NCBI GenBank assembly: GCA_963920665.1
Contig: OY987270.1
Span: forward strand, 20,114,019-20,178,018
Length of the DNA stretch: 64,000 nucleotides
Source of the DNA: Straminergon stramineum
Lineage: Eukaryota > Streptophyta > Bryopsida > Hypnales > Calliergonaceae
Direction: 5' to 3'
The notes under the pieces were generated by a model that saw nothing but the letters and a program-made list of their open reading frames with translations, was not told the origin of the DNA and searched no databases. Below, in pieces: positions 49,991 to 62,897 of this stretch. Position 1 is the first letter of the stretch, and the number at the start of each line of letters is the position of its first letter. A program made the translations under genes and the position numbers.

Positions 49991-51170
49991 TTAACCCCTA
50001 AACGCTCAAGCAACCATTTTTTGATCGTTGCCTAACTTCAAGCAGCATTTTAAGGCAGAAAAAAAAATTTCATATTTTTTTTTTTCAATTTTTTGAAAGA
50101 TTGGTTAGTCTTTTGATATTTATATTCAAAACTAACATTGCTACAGTCAAACAAAAATAGCACAAAGTGTTTAGGATTTACCTAGTGTTGGAAAACTTAC
50201 TATTAGGGGAAAGTACTGTTGTTCCCATTGTTAAACCTTGTGCATTTTTTCACAAATCAATAAAAATCACAATTTTGACCAATAAAAAAAATTCAAATGC
50301 CAAAGAAAGAAATTGTATTTCTGGTGAATTTGAGAAGTTATATCTTCAACATTCCTTTGAAGAGAACCTAAAAATGTTTTTATAATTTAGACCGTATGGA
50401 TACTTTCTGCTTTTTGTGCTTCAAATTATCTTTGTTGATGCAAACTTCAAAAAACTTGTAGAACTTGTATTTTACACTCAGTAACACATTTATGTTTTGT
50501 CCAAACCCCTTGGGCTTTAACCCCTAAATGCCCAAGGCACCAAATTCTGGTGTTTTGAAAACTTTGAAGTTAAATAAAATCCAACCAAATTGCTATTATT
50601 ATTAGTTTGTATTTTTGGAGAATTCTTTTTGAAGTCTAGTTTTAGGATCAAAAAGTTGATCTGAAAAATAAAGGATTATGATTTTTCTATGGAAGATTTA
50701 GTGCAAGGATGCCCATTGCAATCTTGACTTCCCGTAGTGTTGAGGGCTCTTGAAAATGAGCCTCAAATACACTAGATTTTGAAGAAAAAATCACATTAGA
50801 AATTCATCTAAAAAAATTGTAGAATAGATTTTGAAAAACCATAATTCGATTGGAGTTGTGCATGCTAGGCCCTATAACCTCATATTTTTTTAGTGACCAA
50901 CTTTTTAGAGTTGACATGCAAAAAGTGAATTGAAAAATTTTCACAATTTTTACACCCTCATGATCAAACATTATAATCTTTCAATCTATAAGTGATATTG
51001 TTATGTTTTCTTTTCCTAAGTGATCTCTAACATGTCTAGTTTGAATTTGTACGGTTACAATTCAAAAGAAATTGGTACAACTTATGAAAATGTTGACTTT
51101 TTTTTTCAATTTAGATCAAATTTCAAGGAGCTCCAAACAGGCCTTGGGCATTTAGGGGTTAAGGGGTTAA
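49991..51170 (+). mobile_element. TTAA-flanked element family A, carrying a nested element B
   Basis: The left end is TTAACCCCTAAACGCTCAAG. Homology with 26135-26657 continues to CCTTGGGCTTTAA at 50520. There element B (50521-51162, including one TTAA copy) interrupts. Immediately after B comes GGGGTTAA (51163-51170). Joined without B, the right end reads CCTTGGGCTTTAAGGGGTTAA (21 bases given as CCTTGGGCT plus TTAAGGGGTTAA), an inverted match to the left end. Family A is then about 538 bp, close to the 523-bp solo copy. Confidence 0.78.
50517..51162. mobile_element. TTAA-flanked element B, inserted in family A's right terminus
   Basis: Both ends begin TTAACCCCTAAATGCCCAAG, and the perfect inverted repeat extends two more bases (GC), 22 bp in all. 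TTAA at 50517-50520 and 51159-51162 is the duplicated target. The interior has no coding frame and only one copy is seen in the window. The perfect termini suggest it is the youngest TTAA element here. Confidence 0.85.
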
Positions 51171-51956
51171 ATGTAGACCACTAACATAATTTAACCCACA
51201 ATGGGCTTCCTCGCAATTTTAACCCACAATGGGGTAGTTTACCTTTATAATTGCTCCTGGTCCGTGGTGAGGGCACACTCTAAAAAAATCTCAATAACCA
51301 TCAATGGAAAGGTTTGGATAATTCTATTCAATGAAGCATAAACGTAACCACAAAAACACAAGACATTCTAGTTTTATGCATATTCAACGAGACTAACGGA
51401 AGACATGCACAAGCCAACCATACCATAACCTCGAGGTTCATATTCACTGAAACCCTAGATGGTGGATCGTTTGCAATTCTTGTTTCAAACAACGAAGTGA
51501 ACGAGTCCGGAGGTTTCGAATCGCATACTATATGATACTGAAAGAGACACAAACTGGAACAGTTCCATTTTGGATTTAGGGAGAGGCAGGTGAATGTATC
51601 TCACCTAAAATCGAAGACGTGACAAAACCAATACAACGTGAATAATTCTGCAGTAAGGAAGAACCACAACCGAAGACTGAAGACTGAAAACGGGATGGAA
51701 CTTCGCTGGTATTGACAAAATGTTTAAATTTACATATACTCGTGAATAGTTGCAGCACCACAAAGCAAACCATTTCCGCTTTGAATTCATGTATACCCAG
51801 AGAATTGCCAAATCTTGAAAATCCGAAAGTGATGTCTCATTAAAAGCTCGCTCTTACAGCATGTGCCAGAGAATCTCGTTTGTCCATGAAGAGAAGCCAG
51901 CCAAAAAGCCATGGAATATATCCAGTCGGTATTAAAACGGACTATCAATATTCTAC
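51171..51956. other. RPL4 3' flank
   Basis: It starts with a short duplication (TTTAACCCACAATGGG at about 51190 and 51214), then AT-rich DNA and the probable RPL4 3' UTR. No gene recognised; the minus-strand open frames at 51328-51811 have no motifs. Confidence 0.35.
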
Positions 51957-53724
51957 TTACTGAGAGACGCCCAACCACTTCGTGAAGTTCTCGAACTCGG
52001 TGTATTCCGAGTCTGAGACCATAGTTTTGTACCACGAAGCGCCCTGTTTCTTGATCAACTCCTTCTCCTCGGGCTGCACACAAAACCATTGATCCATTAG
52101 ACAAGATGAACTAGACACTGATCTGGTTTAACATGACACCTACACTCGCCACTGCTGTAAATCCGCAGTCAAATTTCATTGTCGAAACATTAACAACAAT
52201 ATGAAGGAAACAGGTTCTAGGGTAATGCTAAATTTCAACATATGCAGTCGACAATATTTGCAAGAATGACGGATGGCAGTTGAAGTGCAAATTGCTGAGT
52301 ACCTTGAGCTGGCTCCTCTTGCTCTGTAACTTCTCGGCCTTGGCCTTGGCCTGCCTTTCCTGGGACAAAAGCTCCATCCTCCGGGCAGTCTTGGCGTAAG
52401 GGTTGAGCTTGAGGAGAGCTCCCAAATTCTTCAATGGATTCTTCTTCAGTGCACGTCTCTTGACGTCCACCTTGGTAGGGCGGACGACGCTCTGGATTTC
52501 ATCGGAGTTAATGATCCTAGCCAAATCAGGGTTACCCATGATATTGCGGGGAAGCACATAATTCTTCTTGACAAGAGACTTCTTCTCGTGGGTGCCGAAG
52601 ATGGTGTCCAACTTCTCAAAAGCCGACTTGGTCCAAACAATGAACCGTCCAAGATGACCACCTGCAATCGAATAAACCGAAATAAAACTAAGAGAATATT
52701 CGAAACGCAGAAGAAGTGACAGTTGATAACCACAAAACCCTAAAATCTGGGATTTACACCAAAAAGGTGAATGGTATTCGCCACTAACTTCTCGGCATCG
52801 CACATTCTTCGCAATCATATCTTTCCCGACAACGGACATACCGAGCCACATCAGCACATAAGAATATTATACACGTGATTGAATAGTAAGGGCTCGGCAC
52901 AGAGTAAATCCACCCCCCTAACCCTAAGTGTTACAACTTCCCTATCGTTCCAAACAATTTAGGGTTCCGAGTGCAGTTACGTTCTCACCTGGGGCGAGCT
53001 GAAGGAGGTTTAAGCGCTCCACAGACACGATCTCGACGCCGGGAATGTTCCTGAAGGACTTCACAAGCTTAGCTCCCTCAGTCCCGTACACAACGAGGGG
53101 TCCACGACGCGAAATGTACCTCCTGTTCCTCATCTTTCCCTTTCCAGCTCTAATACTATGACTGGCCTTGACCTTCTCGACATCAGCATAAGCTCCAAGC
53201 GACTTCAACAGCTTGACAGCGGCGGAAGTCTTCTCAATCGCCTCAGCCTCGTCGCCCAAAACCAAAGGCACCTCAGGAACCTCCTCGATTTTGTGACCCC
53301 TAGCAAGTACCAAAGAAGGGACAGCAGACGCAGCCAGAGCCGAAGCAATGGCGTACCTCTTCTGGTTTAGGTTCACCTTCCTGTGCCAACGGCGCCAGAT
53401 CTGCGTCGGGGCGAACATGCGTCCACCACGGCACATATTCCCGAAAGCTCCCTGTCCTGCACGGTGCGTTCCGCCTCCAGGCACACGGGGAATACGGGAC
53501 ACAGCACGTCCAGTACCCCATGACTCGGCAGATGTTTGGTGCCCGGCCTTATGGCTCACGGCGTAGGCCTGGCGCTTGTTCTTCGCCAAGGCGGTATGGA
53601 CCGTGGACACCACATCGGGGCGAATTGGAGCCAGAAAAACGGCAGGGAGAGTGGCCTGCACTCCCTTCTCGCCTCCGTTAATGCTTTGAACTGTCACCAA
53701 GGGTCGGGCTGCGGATTGCGCCAT
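51957..53724 (-). CDS. 60S ribosomal protein L4 (uL4), 3 exons
   Basis: It is a large-subunit protein whose long loop lines the peptide exit tunnel. Exons on the minus strand are 53724-52989, 52661-52303 and 52073-51957, all GT-AG, joining to 403 residues, about the normal plant length. The start [14 protein letters not shown] is preferred over the upstream in-frame ATG because it matches family N-termini. Landmarks: [20 protein letters not shown] and [18 protein letters not shown] (the conserved tunnel loop), [38 protein letters not shown] across intron 1, [20 protein letters not shown], and the plant-type end [20 protein letters not shown]. Nothing is missing or frameshifted. The + strand open frames here are shadows. 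Confidence 0.97.
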
Positions 53725-53838
53725 CGCGGAGGAGTAATCGTCCAAGCACCGAAAAGAACCTGCAACCTCCACAGGTGCACTGGAAAAAGAGCTTCGATAT
53801 CGCCAAAGGGCCCTCTTGCAAGAGGCGCCAAGACAGGA

Positions 53839-53996
53839 TTAGGGTTTCGGTATCGCATGAGATCTGTGCCGTCCGTTCCTTGTGAACGAGATCAATCTGG
53901 GACGTTCGTTCTCGTTCCCTGAGTCTCGTATTTTGTTTGTTCTCGGGTTCTGTTTGTTCCCAACGCGCAGCGAGAAGCCGGGTCATAAACCCTAAC
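53839..53996 (-). promoter_or_regulatory. RPL4 upstream region with two telobox motifs
   Basis: TTAGGGTTT at 53839-53847 and AAACCCTAAC at 53988-53997 lie about 115 and 265 bp upstream of the RPL4 ATG. Paired teloboxes are typical of plant ribosomal protein promoters. No clear TATA box was identified. Confidence 0.5.
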
Positions 53997-54079
53997 GCTT
54001 GATGGATTGTGATGAATTGATGATTGCAAGGACTTTGGTGATGGCATCCTATTTGCCAATTGCTTGATACTTGACCTTT

Positions 54080-56790
54080 CAATGTGAAGGTAATAATGTA
54101 CTTCCCATGAGAAGTTCATTTCCGTGAAAAAATTTTGGTTTACAATAATAAGAAAGCAACAAAACAAAAGTGGATTCAAGGGAATATTTGATAATATATT
54201 TCTTCTTTCTCATAAGGATGAAATTGCAAAATTGATGTAGAATTTAGAGATGACATTGTTCTTTCTTGGATGAATCTAAACAATTTTAGATGAAGGAATG
54301 AAATTATACCCATATTTTTTCATTCTTCAATTGATATCCATAGGTGTAAATGGCTTCAAAGGTTTAGTGAATATCTTCATAGGTCATTTGTAGACTACTT
54401 TGCATATTGTCTACAATATAAGAAATAAAAAAACCTTGCTTCCTTCATGTGCATCAACTCTACTATATAAATTTTAGTTATTTATTTTGAAATTATATAC
54501 GTCCTTATATTCCTAATAGTGAAGCCATTTCATTATCATATATAGAAAGTACACATGTGAATAGAGTCAAGTCATAATTGAGTAATTGTTGTAAAATTGG
54601 TCCTTTCATGTGCTTTGGATTTATATCATGGAAAATATTGAATTTCAAAATACCTCCCTCATAAAATAATTATAATTGGAAAATTGTCAAAATTTGACAT
54701 TTTTCAAATGTTGAAGATTTTAGTCGTGGTATAAATGCACCTTTGTTTAATCTACAATATATAAGCTATGCTAAAATCTTTTCTTCTTCTATTTCTTTAT
54801 TTCTAAAATCTTGAATGACAAAAATTCTTTGAAATTCAATATAATGCACTTTGTTTGACAAATTGTTGTAATAGTGTTCAACATACATTCTTTTATACCA
54901 AGGCTTCTCCAAAAATATGAGAAACAACTTTATTTGGTCCTTAATTGGTCCTTATTTTCAAAAATTTATAGTAAAATTAAAAAACAATTCAAAACAATAA
55001 TTTGCCTATTATATATTTGTATTGTTTGACAAAGGTTACATGTTGAAGAATTTATTGCCTATCAAAGTTTTGTTTTTACCAAAAATTTAAAGATGAATTT
55101 AATTTTTTAATATCTACAACCTCTCTCTATGATATTATTTGTTAATTTTATTTAAAAAGATTTAAATACTTAGATCAAGGATTCTAAAAAGAATAATTTT
55201 TGGAAAATCTAGTATTCTCTAATGATACAAGAATGAAAACAATACTATTTTGAAGACTGCTAATAAAAAATTAATTAGAAAATTCATCAAAAAAATATAC
55301 TTCTATAATGACAATCTATAACAATATATGAATAATAAGTTGTCAATTAATAGAAAAGTGTAAAATTTTGTATTAAATTTGCAACATGGTAGTGTCTTTG
55401 ATAATTTTAATATTATATGGTTTAGTATTATAATAATATTGAAATAATATTGAAATTTTATTTTATTTTATAATATAATTTTGATCCCTATTTCTCGATC
55501 ATGCATTACAATAATACTCAAAAGAGGCACTTGCTTCTATGATATAATTGACCATTTTTGGGTCTAAATGGTATTTAAAGAGGGGGTATGAAATGATACC
55601 CATATTCTCATAATATTCTATATATTTTTATTTTTCTAAGGATATCTTAAAATATTATCTAAATATTTTTTTATAGACTATTTTAGAAATATTCATCTTT
55701 CTAGATGGTTACTCCTTTGCTCCAAAATAATTTCATGGTTCTAAACATTAATTAAAATGACCTTAGTTTGGAATTGCACTGGAAAAAAAGAAAATGCTAA
55801 TGACAATTTTTCACCGTACCATGTTGTAATGGTACGCATATTGCAAGTATATGGTATTGTAATAGATATTATAAACACACAATACCATAACTTTTGGACA
55901 AATTTTAAGGCTTATTTTAACTAGTGTTCTTAAACCACGGAATTTTTGGAGCAGAGGAGTATTTTCTATATATTATTGAATGAAATTATCTTTATCTTTT
56001 CTCTCTAGAGTTTTTTAAGACTTTTGTAAAGTGTTTTCTCTAAGCAATTCTAGATGGGTATTTCATTCTAAACTCCTTTCTATTTCCCATACAATGATGT
56101 ATTTTTTAAATTAAAATTTCAAGAAAACTTAGTGGCTCTAAATGATAAGGAAGAGGTTTAAGCTCAAGGCTTTTGATTGATTAATCTACATCCACTATTG
56201 CCAATCCCATTGCTTTTTCATTCCCTAAAATAGCAACAAAACATGGGGGGAGTGGAAAAAGTCACAAACAACAAAATGTGGGTTCAACTCGGCTACTAAC
56301 ATTAGATAATTTTCAATGAGAAGCAACATAGGTCCGGATCTTTGGAATGAAAAATGACGGGGTTTGCTCTAGTGATCTACAATGAATGTGAGGAATTTTG
56401 AGTTGTTTGCTATTTGCTAAGGTAGAAGCACCTAAATGCAACACTTGTTTTGGATCTCTTGATATGGAGTGTGCGTACAAGAAAAAATGATGTACATGTG
56501 TTGGAAAATGGTTTAGGAAACCAACAAAATAGGTTTCGTAAATTTCTGAGCTTGTATGAATATTATATGAATTTTTGAAAAATACTTTGTAGATGCACCT
56601 ACTATGGACACTAGACTAACACCAAAGTGGGCACGAAAACACCCAAAAGCAACACTCTCTAAACTTGGATCAAGTGCAGGTGATTGGTTGCTTCTTGGAA
56701 GAGTGTCAACTTCTTCGAACCCCACTTGTCTACTTTAGGTTCACAAGTGTTTGGATTTAGGTCGTTTTTTAGGTGTCCGTAAATGACTCC
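54080..56790. other. Geneless AT-rich stretch
   Basis: Extremely AT-rich with many ATAATATTG-type words around 55420-55480. No coding or RNA gene recognised. Confidence 0.4.
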
Positions 56791-56795
56791 TGTTA

Positions 56796-57239
56796 GAGCA
56801 TCGCCACCGTTTAGCAAGAAATGTGTCTCACCAAAAGAGTTGTAACTTGTGTAGTGTTGACTTTGTGGATGTAGAGTCTATACTATCTTGCTCCCCACTC
56901 TTTCATGGCATGGCTCCACAGCATGCATTGTTTTTTTAGCTATTGTTCATGCACAAGAGCTGGCGGGTCATATTGTTTGGCCATGTTGCTCCTCCTCACA
57001 TCCTCACAAGTTAGATGATGACAAAATCTGACAATTGTTCCTCGAGGATATCCTACAATTGCAACTCAGTAAATAAAAAACTGACATGGGAAGATGGCGT
57101 GCCAAACCATGTTTTCAAGTGGGCCGGCCAAAATTTCACCGTCAGTGAGTCCACAGTGGGGGGTGACATCACTTCCGGACTTCCGGGCTCAGCAACCACC
57201 GTGCCGGACCCATATACTGGGGCAACAGTGGCGATGCTC
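56796..57239. mobile_element. PIF/Harbinger (Tourist-like) MITE (444 bp) with TTA target duplication
   Basis: Terminal inverted repeats read GAGCATCGCCACCGTT and GAGCATCGCCACTGTT, 15 of 16 identical. TTA flanks both ends at 56793-56795 and 57240-57242. The GAGCATCNCCA start is well known from plant Tourist-like MITEs. Interior is GC-richer than the surroundings. The 149-codon open frame at 57015-57464 starts inside it and runs out across its edge, so it is probably not a gene. Confidence 0.85.
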
Positions 57240-57242
57240 TTA

Positions 57243-58771
57243 CATTTGGGTGCTTCTACCTTGCTGAAAAAGCAATTGGTGAAGGCAAAGCCTAGCATAG
57301 ACAAAAGCTTTATCAATAGTAAATGTGATGAAGTTTGGAATTTCATTGACGAAGTACAGAACACAGCCCGAAATTTCCATCCTGAAGCTTTGAAATTTGA
57401 AATTCCATCCTTGCTCACTGCACCTGAGTCTACGAACGTCAGATTGCGCGCAAGCACTATGTGAGTAAAGCTTCAATCAATAGATGGTGAGACGTCAGTG
57501 AAGCTACAATAAATTGCAAATTAGAGGCACAAATCTTCCCAGTTCCGTCGCAAACTTTTAACCAAGGAAGGCATTTATAAGCTGCAAATAAGCCACAATT
57601 GCGGAAGATTTTGCTGTCGGTTTTCAATGCAGCTGTCAGCAACGTCACCGTCTTCAATATGGAGCTAGGTTCATCGACATTACCTTCTAATTTATCAGTC
57701 ATTCGGATTAATTAGAGCAGTTGATGTGACGGGTATTGAGAGTCTCTTTGTAACATGGTATTCCTGTTTTCTAACTTCTCATCCCAAAATTTCTTGATAT
57801 TGCAGATCGAATTGAAAAGGATCATACATGTCTGAGTTATTGCACTGCAATTTTAAGCTATTTCCTGCAATCTGTTCAATTCCTGCAACCCAAGACTGCT
57901 CGTGAGTGAAACTTTGAAATTGTGATCTACAGGACTTCAAGGAGACAGAGGCCGCCTTCGAGAATCCTTACGACAGCTTGCAATGTGAAGCTCAACACAA
58001 ACGCTCCACGTTAGAATGCACATGCAGACTTGGCCGCCCTCAGTCCCCGCCCTCTTCGATTGAGGAAACTGAAAGTAAGGGTGTAGGGTTTATCTTACAT
58101 CTGGGGAAGGGGCATCTGAGGCAGGAGAATGTATAATCAGGGCGTCCTGGGCCTTTCCTTCTGAATTTCTCCGTCGCTACGTGCTTTCGACGTCTTGTTG
58201 TTGTGGAGTGCATAACACGAACATTGTGCAATCTTTGGAGCCCTGGCTAAGGTGCTGTTGGAATTGTGTGGAGGTACGCAGAGTACTACAAGTATGGTGT
58301 TCCGGTCGTTGTGGATGTGGTATTGTGGTGGTGGTGTTTGTGATGAAATTTCTACTGTTTGGTGTCATTTTTAACTTCTGCTGGATGCTGCTTAAATAAC
58401 CCTTCAACTCCATGTTTTTTGAAAATATACAGGGGAGGTTAATTTATTTTCTATGGTCGGATGTTGAGGTCTTGATGTTTCGATGAGAGTTGTTGAATTG
58501 CGCATTAGAATTATCAAACCTGCTCGGTGTTCGTTTACCTCTTCCGGGGGTAGACAGAGTCTTGCCGATGTTGCTCATGTATCTAACCCTCGAAAATCCT
58601 AGGTTTCGAAGCGGTGGGCACCTGAAAGTACTTGTTTCAAATTTTTGGGCATTAACATGTCACGTTTTGGGCCATTTTAACACCTCCTTGTGCCCCTTTC
58701 ACAGAAACCGTTCACAAGAATTCCCACAATTGAACTTGTGTTCAATTAATTAAACAGCTGTTGCAGCGAAG
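57243..58771. other. Upstream region of the lipid phosphatase gene
   Basis: It includes the tail of an open frame (to 57464) with no recognised domain, and a TAGGGTTT telobox at 58084-58091. From about 58000 it is less AT-rich and probably holds the promoter and 5' leader. The start of transcription and any leader intron cannot be placed. Confidence 0.35.
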
Positions 58772-61700
58772 ATGCGAATTCCAAGTTCAGGGCAACCTGA
58801 TGGCCCAGCAAACCTCAAGTTGGGAAGGCTGGTGTGGCACCACTGGAAGGACTGGGTGTTTGTGGTCCTACTTTTGATACTTTATATTGTGCTGGAGATC
58901 ATCCATCCTTACAGACGGTATATTGGGAAACTCATGTTTAGCACAGGCCGGTACAGCTACCCTTTGCTTCATCAAACTGTTCCTGCGGCTGCTGTCCCGG
59001 TATGCATCATATCATCCTTCACACTCAAGTCTATTTTAAAATTTTTTCAGAAATTGAGTAGGAAGTTGTACCTTTTACAGATGTCTTATGTAAGGGAATT
59101 TCTAGGAAATTACGACCAACAGTTGCATAATTTCAGTGAGAGTGTAAAATCTACAGGTAGCATGTAGAGCGGGGCTGTAATATAAGCCAGAATAATTTCC
59201 TTCTTTCCAGTGCTTTTTAACACTTAGTTTCGCTAGGGTTATCTTGCCTCACTATTGGATGATATACTATCCTAGTGTCCATCCTCATTGGGATTTTTTA
59301 AGGTAATTCAAATTTAGAGTCGATAATTCAAATTTAAGTACTTCCAATTTCGTTAAGCTGGCGTTTTTTCATAAAAATTGGTGCTGTAGACCCGCAAGCA
59401 AGAAAGGAAATGACATTATTATGTGAGGCGGGAGGAGATTGGGGGTGGAAATCCTAGCTTAGCAGGGCATAATGTTGTAGATGAAATGCAATTTGCATCT
59501 ATCGGCACAACAAGCTAATTTAAATGTCGAAATGGCCCATGGAATTGACCGCCAATTAAACGGAATTGACGTTTACATCCTTTTTTTGTGCTGCTTAGCA
59601 TGAGAATTATGTACCTTGAGAGAAATTGCTGTGCCAGAGATTCATGTTTCAATCTCTATATACCCTGGATAGACACTTCCAGACATGCCCATATGGGTTT
59701 GAGGAAGCTGAAAATGCTCATTTTGAAAACAAGATAATTTTTGGCATGGATGTTTGTATTGCAGGTTATTGCAATTGTGATCCCCATTGTTTTCATACTC
59801 GGTTTCTTCATCTGGAAACGCACGAGTCGTGATTTGCACCACTCAATCCTCGGTACCTATTCGCTCTGCTCATTTCAATTCCATTTCGTGCTAATGTACC
59901 TGTCTTTCTATTTGTAAGTTTCATGGACTTGACTGTCATCGAATGCTCATTCTCTGCTTTAAATGCTTTCGAGTAGCCATATTATACAGTGCAATCTCTG
60001 CTTGCATTTTTTCTGGCTTCCACTTAGCACTGTACTTGCCTTCACACAATCAACTCAGTGATCATAATGAAGATAGTCTTCAAGATCCTAATGGTTATAA
60101 GACCCTAAACCCTAAGTTGTATTTTGAATCAAGAATGTCCAAGAGTACAGTATCATTTTGTTTCATCAGAGGGTTCACTTTGAATGCAGTGGTATAAGTA
60201 ATAGCCCTCTCCCTCTTAATCTTTCAAAGTCACAGCCAAAATGAACTTGAGGCAATCAAGCTTGTCACTTTATTTTAAGAATCTGTGAAGTTCAAGCCGG
60301 ATTAACTAATACCACACTTGACACGTCTAGTAAACTTAGCATTTGGTTCACAATTGTTTCACATGAAGCAATTAACCACGAGCCTTTGGATTGCAAGTTC
60401 TTCCTTTCGATTGAAGTGCTGGGATTTGTCCCACCACATTCGATTTTTGGGGTGAAATTCTAAGGATATATATTAACCCCAAGTTCTATCAGTTGACAAT
60501 TTTGTGAATTGTGTGATGCCAAGCACAGGTCTCCTCACAGCAGTTCTTCTCACAGCTGTGATCACTGATGCATTAAAAGATGGCCTTGGCTACCACAGGC
60601 CTGATTTCTATGCACGCTGCTTTGGAGGTGTGACCGCACAAGCTGTAAGTCTTCTTTCCTCCTTTTTGGGTACACAAGTTATAATCCCACAAATATACCC
60701 AAAAAATTCTCTCTCTATTCATATTCAAGACATACAAATTCTAGTAACAATGTTAGAAGGTTCCATAGACTTTGTTGTTCATCTCGTCAATCGCAGTGTG
60801 TAGCCAGTGAGGGAATTTGCCAAACTTGGTTGTAACTCTTCGTTAATAAATTTCAACCAAGTTGGAAGGATTGCATGATTGAGTGGAACATGACAATTTC
60901 CACCAAGATAGGAAGTCCATATACTGCTCAGGCTCTAAAAGCGTCCTCTAACACAGTTACATTTTGTTTTCTCATTGTTTTCTCATTGCACCAGCAGTGT
61001 ACAAATAGTGTACATTTCAAGAGGTGGATGCTTTAAGTGACCACTGCGTTTCAACTTCAAAATTCCATAACTAATTCCACGAAGCTCCAAAAAATATGAA
61101 ATAACTTGGGTTAGATGTCAATTTCATTTGTATTCAGGGTAAATTTACTGGAAACTATTTCAAGAAGTTCTAACCTCCCCAAATTAATTTTCAGATCTTT
61201 AATGGGTGCTTTATAAACATCCTACTTTATAGTAAATCATCCTATTTTGTGCCACGATTTAGTTATGGCCTATTTACACCAGGTATCAGTAATGCATATT
61301 CTAAAGTTTGAAATGTGCTCTATTGATATATTGTGACACAAGTAGGCTCAACTGAATTGATGGCTTACCTTAGTGCCCATGGAAGTTCACATTCTTATTT
61401 GTTTTTCATTATGTGATGGGACTTGTTGTCCAGGTATATGGTCCCAATGGCAATGTGCAATGTACCGGGTCAGCTTCCGACCTGAAACAAGGTTACAAGT
61501 CATTCCCAAGCGGCCATGCCTCATGTAAGCTGTCCATCCCTTTGTGAATTTTCTGACCTCATATTTGTTAAAACCAGGGAATTTTAAGAAATCTGGTATT
61601 GCGAAGTCTGAGCTTTTAGGAACCAGAGCTATCTGTTTTGAGTTGCAAATTGAGTTTGCAATTTTGAGTTTGTAACTTGAGTCTGCAAATGGGAACTTGA

Positions 61701-62897
61701 GCTTTTGAGGAACCAGAGTAGCTTTGAGCTGGTTTACAACTCAAAGCTGTTTTGAGTTTCACAGTTGAAAGCTGAAGCTCAATTGAACCTCATATCTATA
61801 CTTGTCCTTGATTTTAGTGTTCAACTTCTCAGATGGCCAACCGCAAACCCACATGAGCACATGAAAATTATAGTTCTCAGAGCTCGATCAGCTCAGGCAC
61901 TTGAATGGATTAGTTTTCTTACTTTTGAGCACTTGCAGAATACATTTTTCAATGCTCTAAAATCTGCCATTCAAACAAATTGATGCTCATCAATTTACGT
62001 TCACTTGTTTGGAGCTTCTTGGACACTCATGGATACATGCCATGAGCATTTTTAAAAAAAATTCTTCTCTTAATAGATGGGTGGGCTTGTGAGTTCATTG
62101 CGCAGGGTCATTTGCAGGACTCGGCTATTTGTCAATGTACTTGGCAGGCAAGCTTGGATTCTTTGACAAGAGGGGTCACTCTTGGAAGCTGTTTCCTATT
62201 GTCTTACCACTTTTGGGAGCTACTTTGGTTGGAATCTCCCGGATTGACAACTATTGGCACAATTGGTTTGATGTCTTTGTGGGAGCGCTTATTGGTACGA
62301 AATTGCATAGAAATAATCACCTGTTGCACCAATAGAAATCATGATGAAAGCATTGCATGGCAATAAGCTTAGATTTGCAGCTTCCTCACATCTGATGACT
62401 GTCATGGTTTTTATTTGGCTACGCATTTTGATAATGAATTGTCCTTAATGAAATTTGTATGTATATGTATGCAGGGTTGATTGTTGCCTATTTCTGCTAC
62501 AGACAACATTACCCCAGCCTGTTTGATGATGAAGGTAAGTAGCAATTCATGCAAAAAATCTAGAATTACATAATTATGTGATCTGGTCAATTTCTGAAAA
62601 CCAAATGTACCACTTGTTATCTATGTCAGGTTGTTTTTTAGCAATCCTGCCTTTATTTTAGATGACTAATAACATGTATCATTCCCACTTCCTTCTGAAG
62701 TTTTGGCAGTAAAACGGATGCAAATGGTTTGAAAATTCACTGAAATTTTTCATTGAATGTAATGTGCAGCTTCAAGTCCGCTCCCCTTCATTGGACATCA
62801 CCGGCACACAAATCTTATCAATTCAACCCCCCCTTCTCATGCATCCCCTTCTGAAAACCCTGATGGAGTTCCAATGTCCAACTACCCTGCAGTCTGA
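58772..62897 (+). CDS. Lipid phosphate phosphatase (PAP2 family), 7 exons
   Basis: This is an integral membrane enzyme that dephosphorylates phosphatidic acid and related lipid phosphates. Exons are 58772-58999, 59765-59852, 60529-60644, 61434-61524, 62106-62294, 62475-62534 and 62770-62897, all GT-AG, giving 299 residues. The complete three-part PAP2 signature is present: KDGLGYHRP (122-130), PSGH (169-172) and SRIDNYWHNWFD (219-230). Hydrophobic segments include about 28-44, 77-93, 107-121, 178-190, 205-218 and 231-245, in line with six membrane spans. DLHHSILG after the second span is typical of plant LPPs. The C-terminal tail of about 40 residues is hydrophilic, His/Ser/Pro-rich and family-variable. 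Introns are longer (about 180-790 nt) and contain repeat-like DNA, notably intron 4. Closest to the plant LPP1-LPP3 type; the exact paralogue is not assigned. Confidence 0.94.

Noticed and set aside
53158..53922. Plus-strand open frames across RPL4 exon 1
   Set aside because: Shadows of the RPL4 coding exon. The minus-strand frame has full family similarity.
57015..57464. 149-codon open frame
   Set aside because: It starts inside a Harbinger-type MITE, crosses its boundary, and shows no recognised domain.
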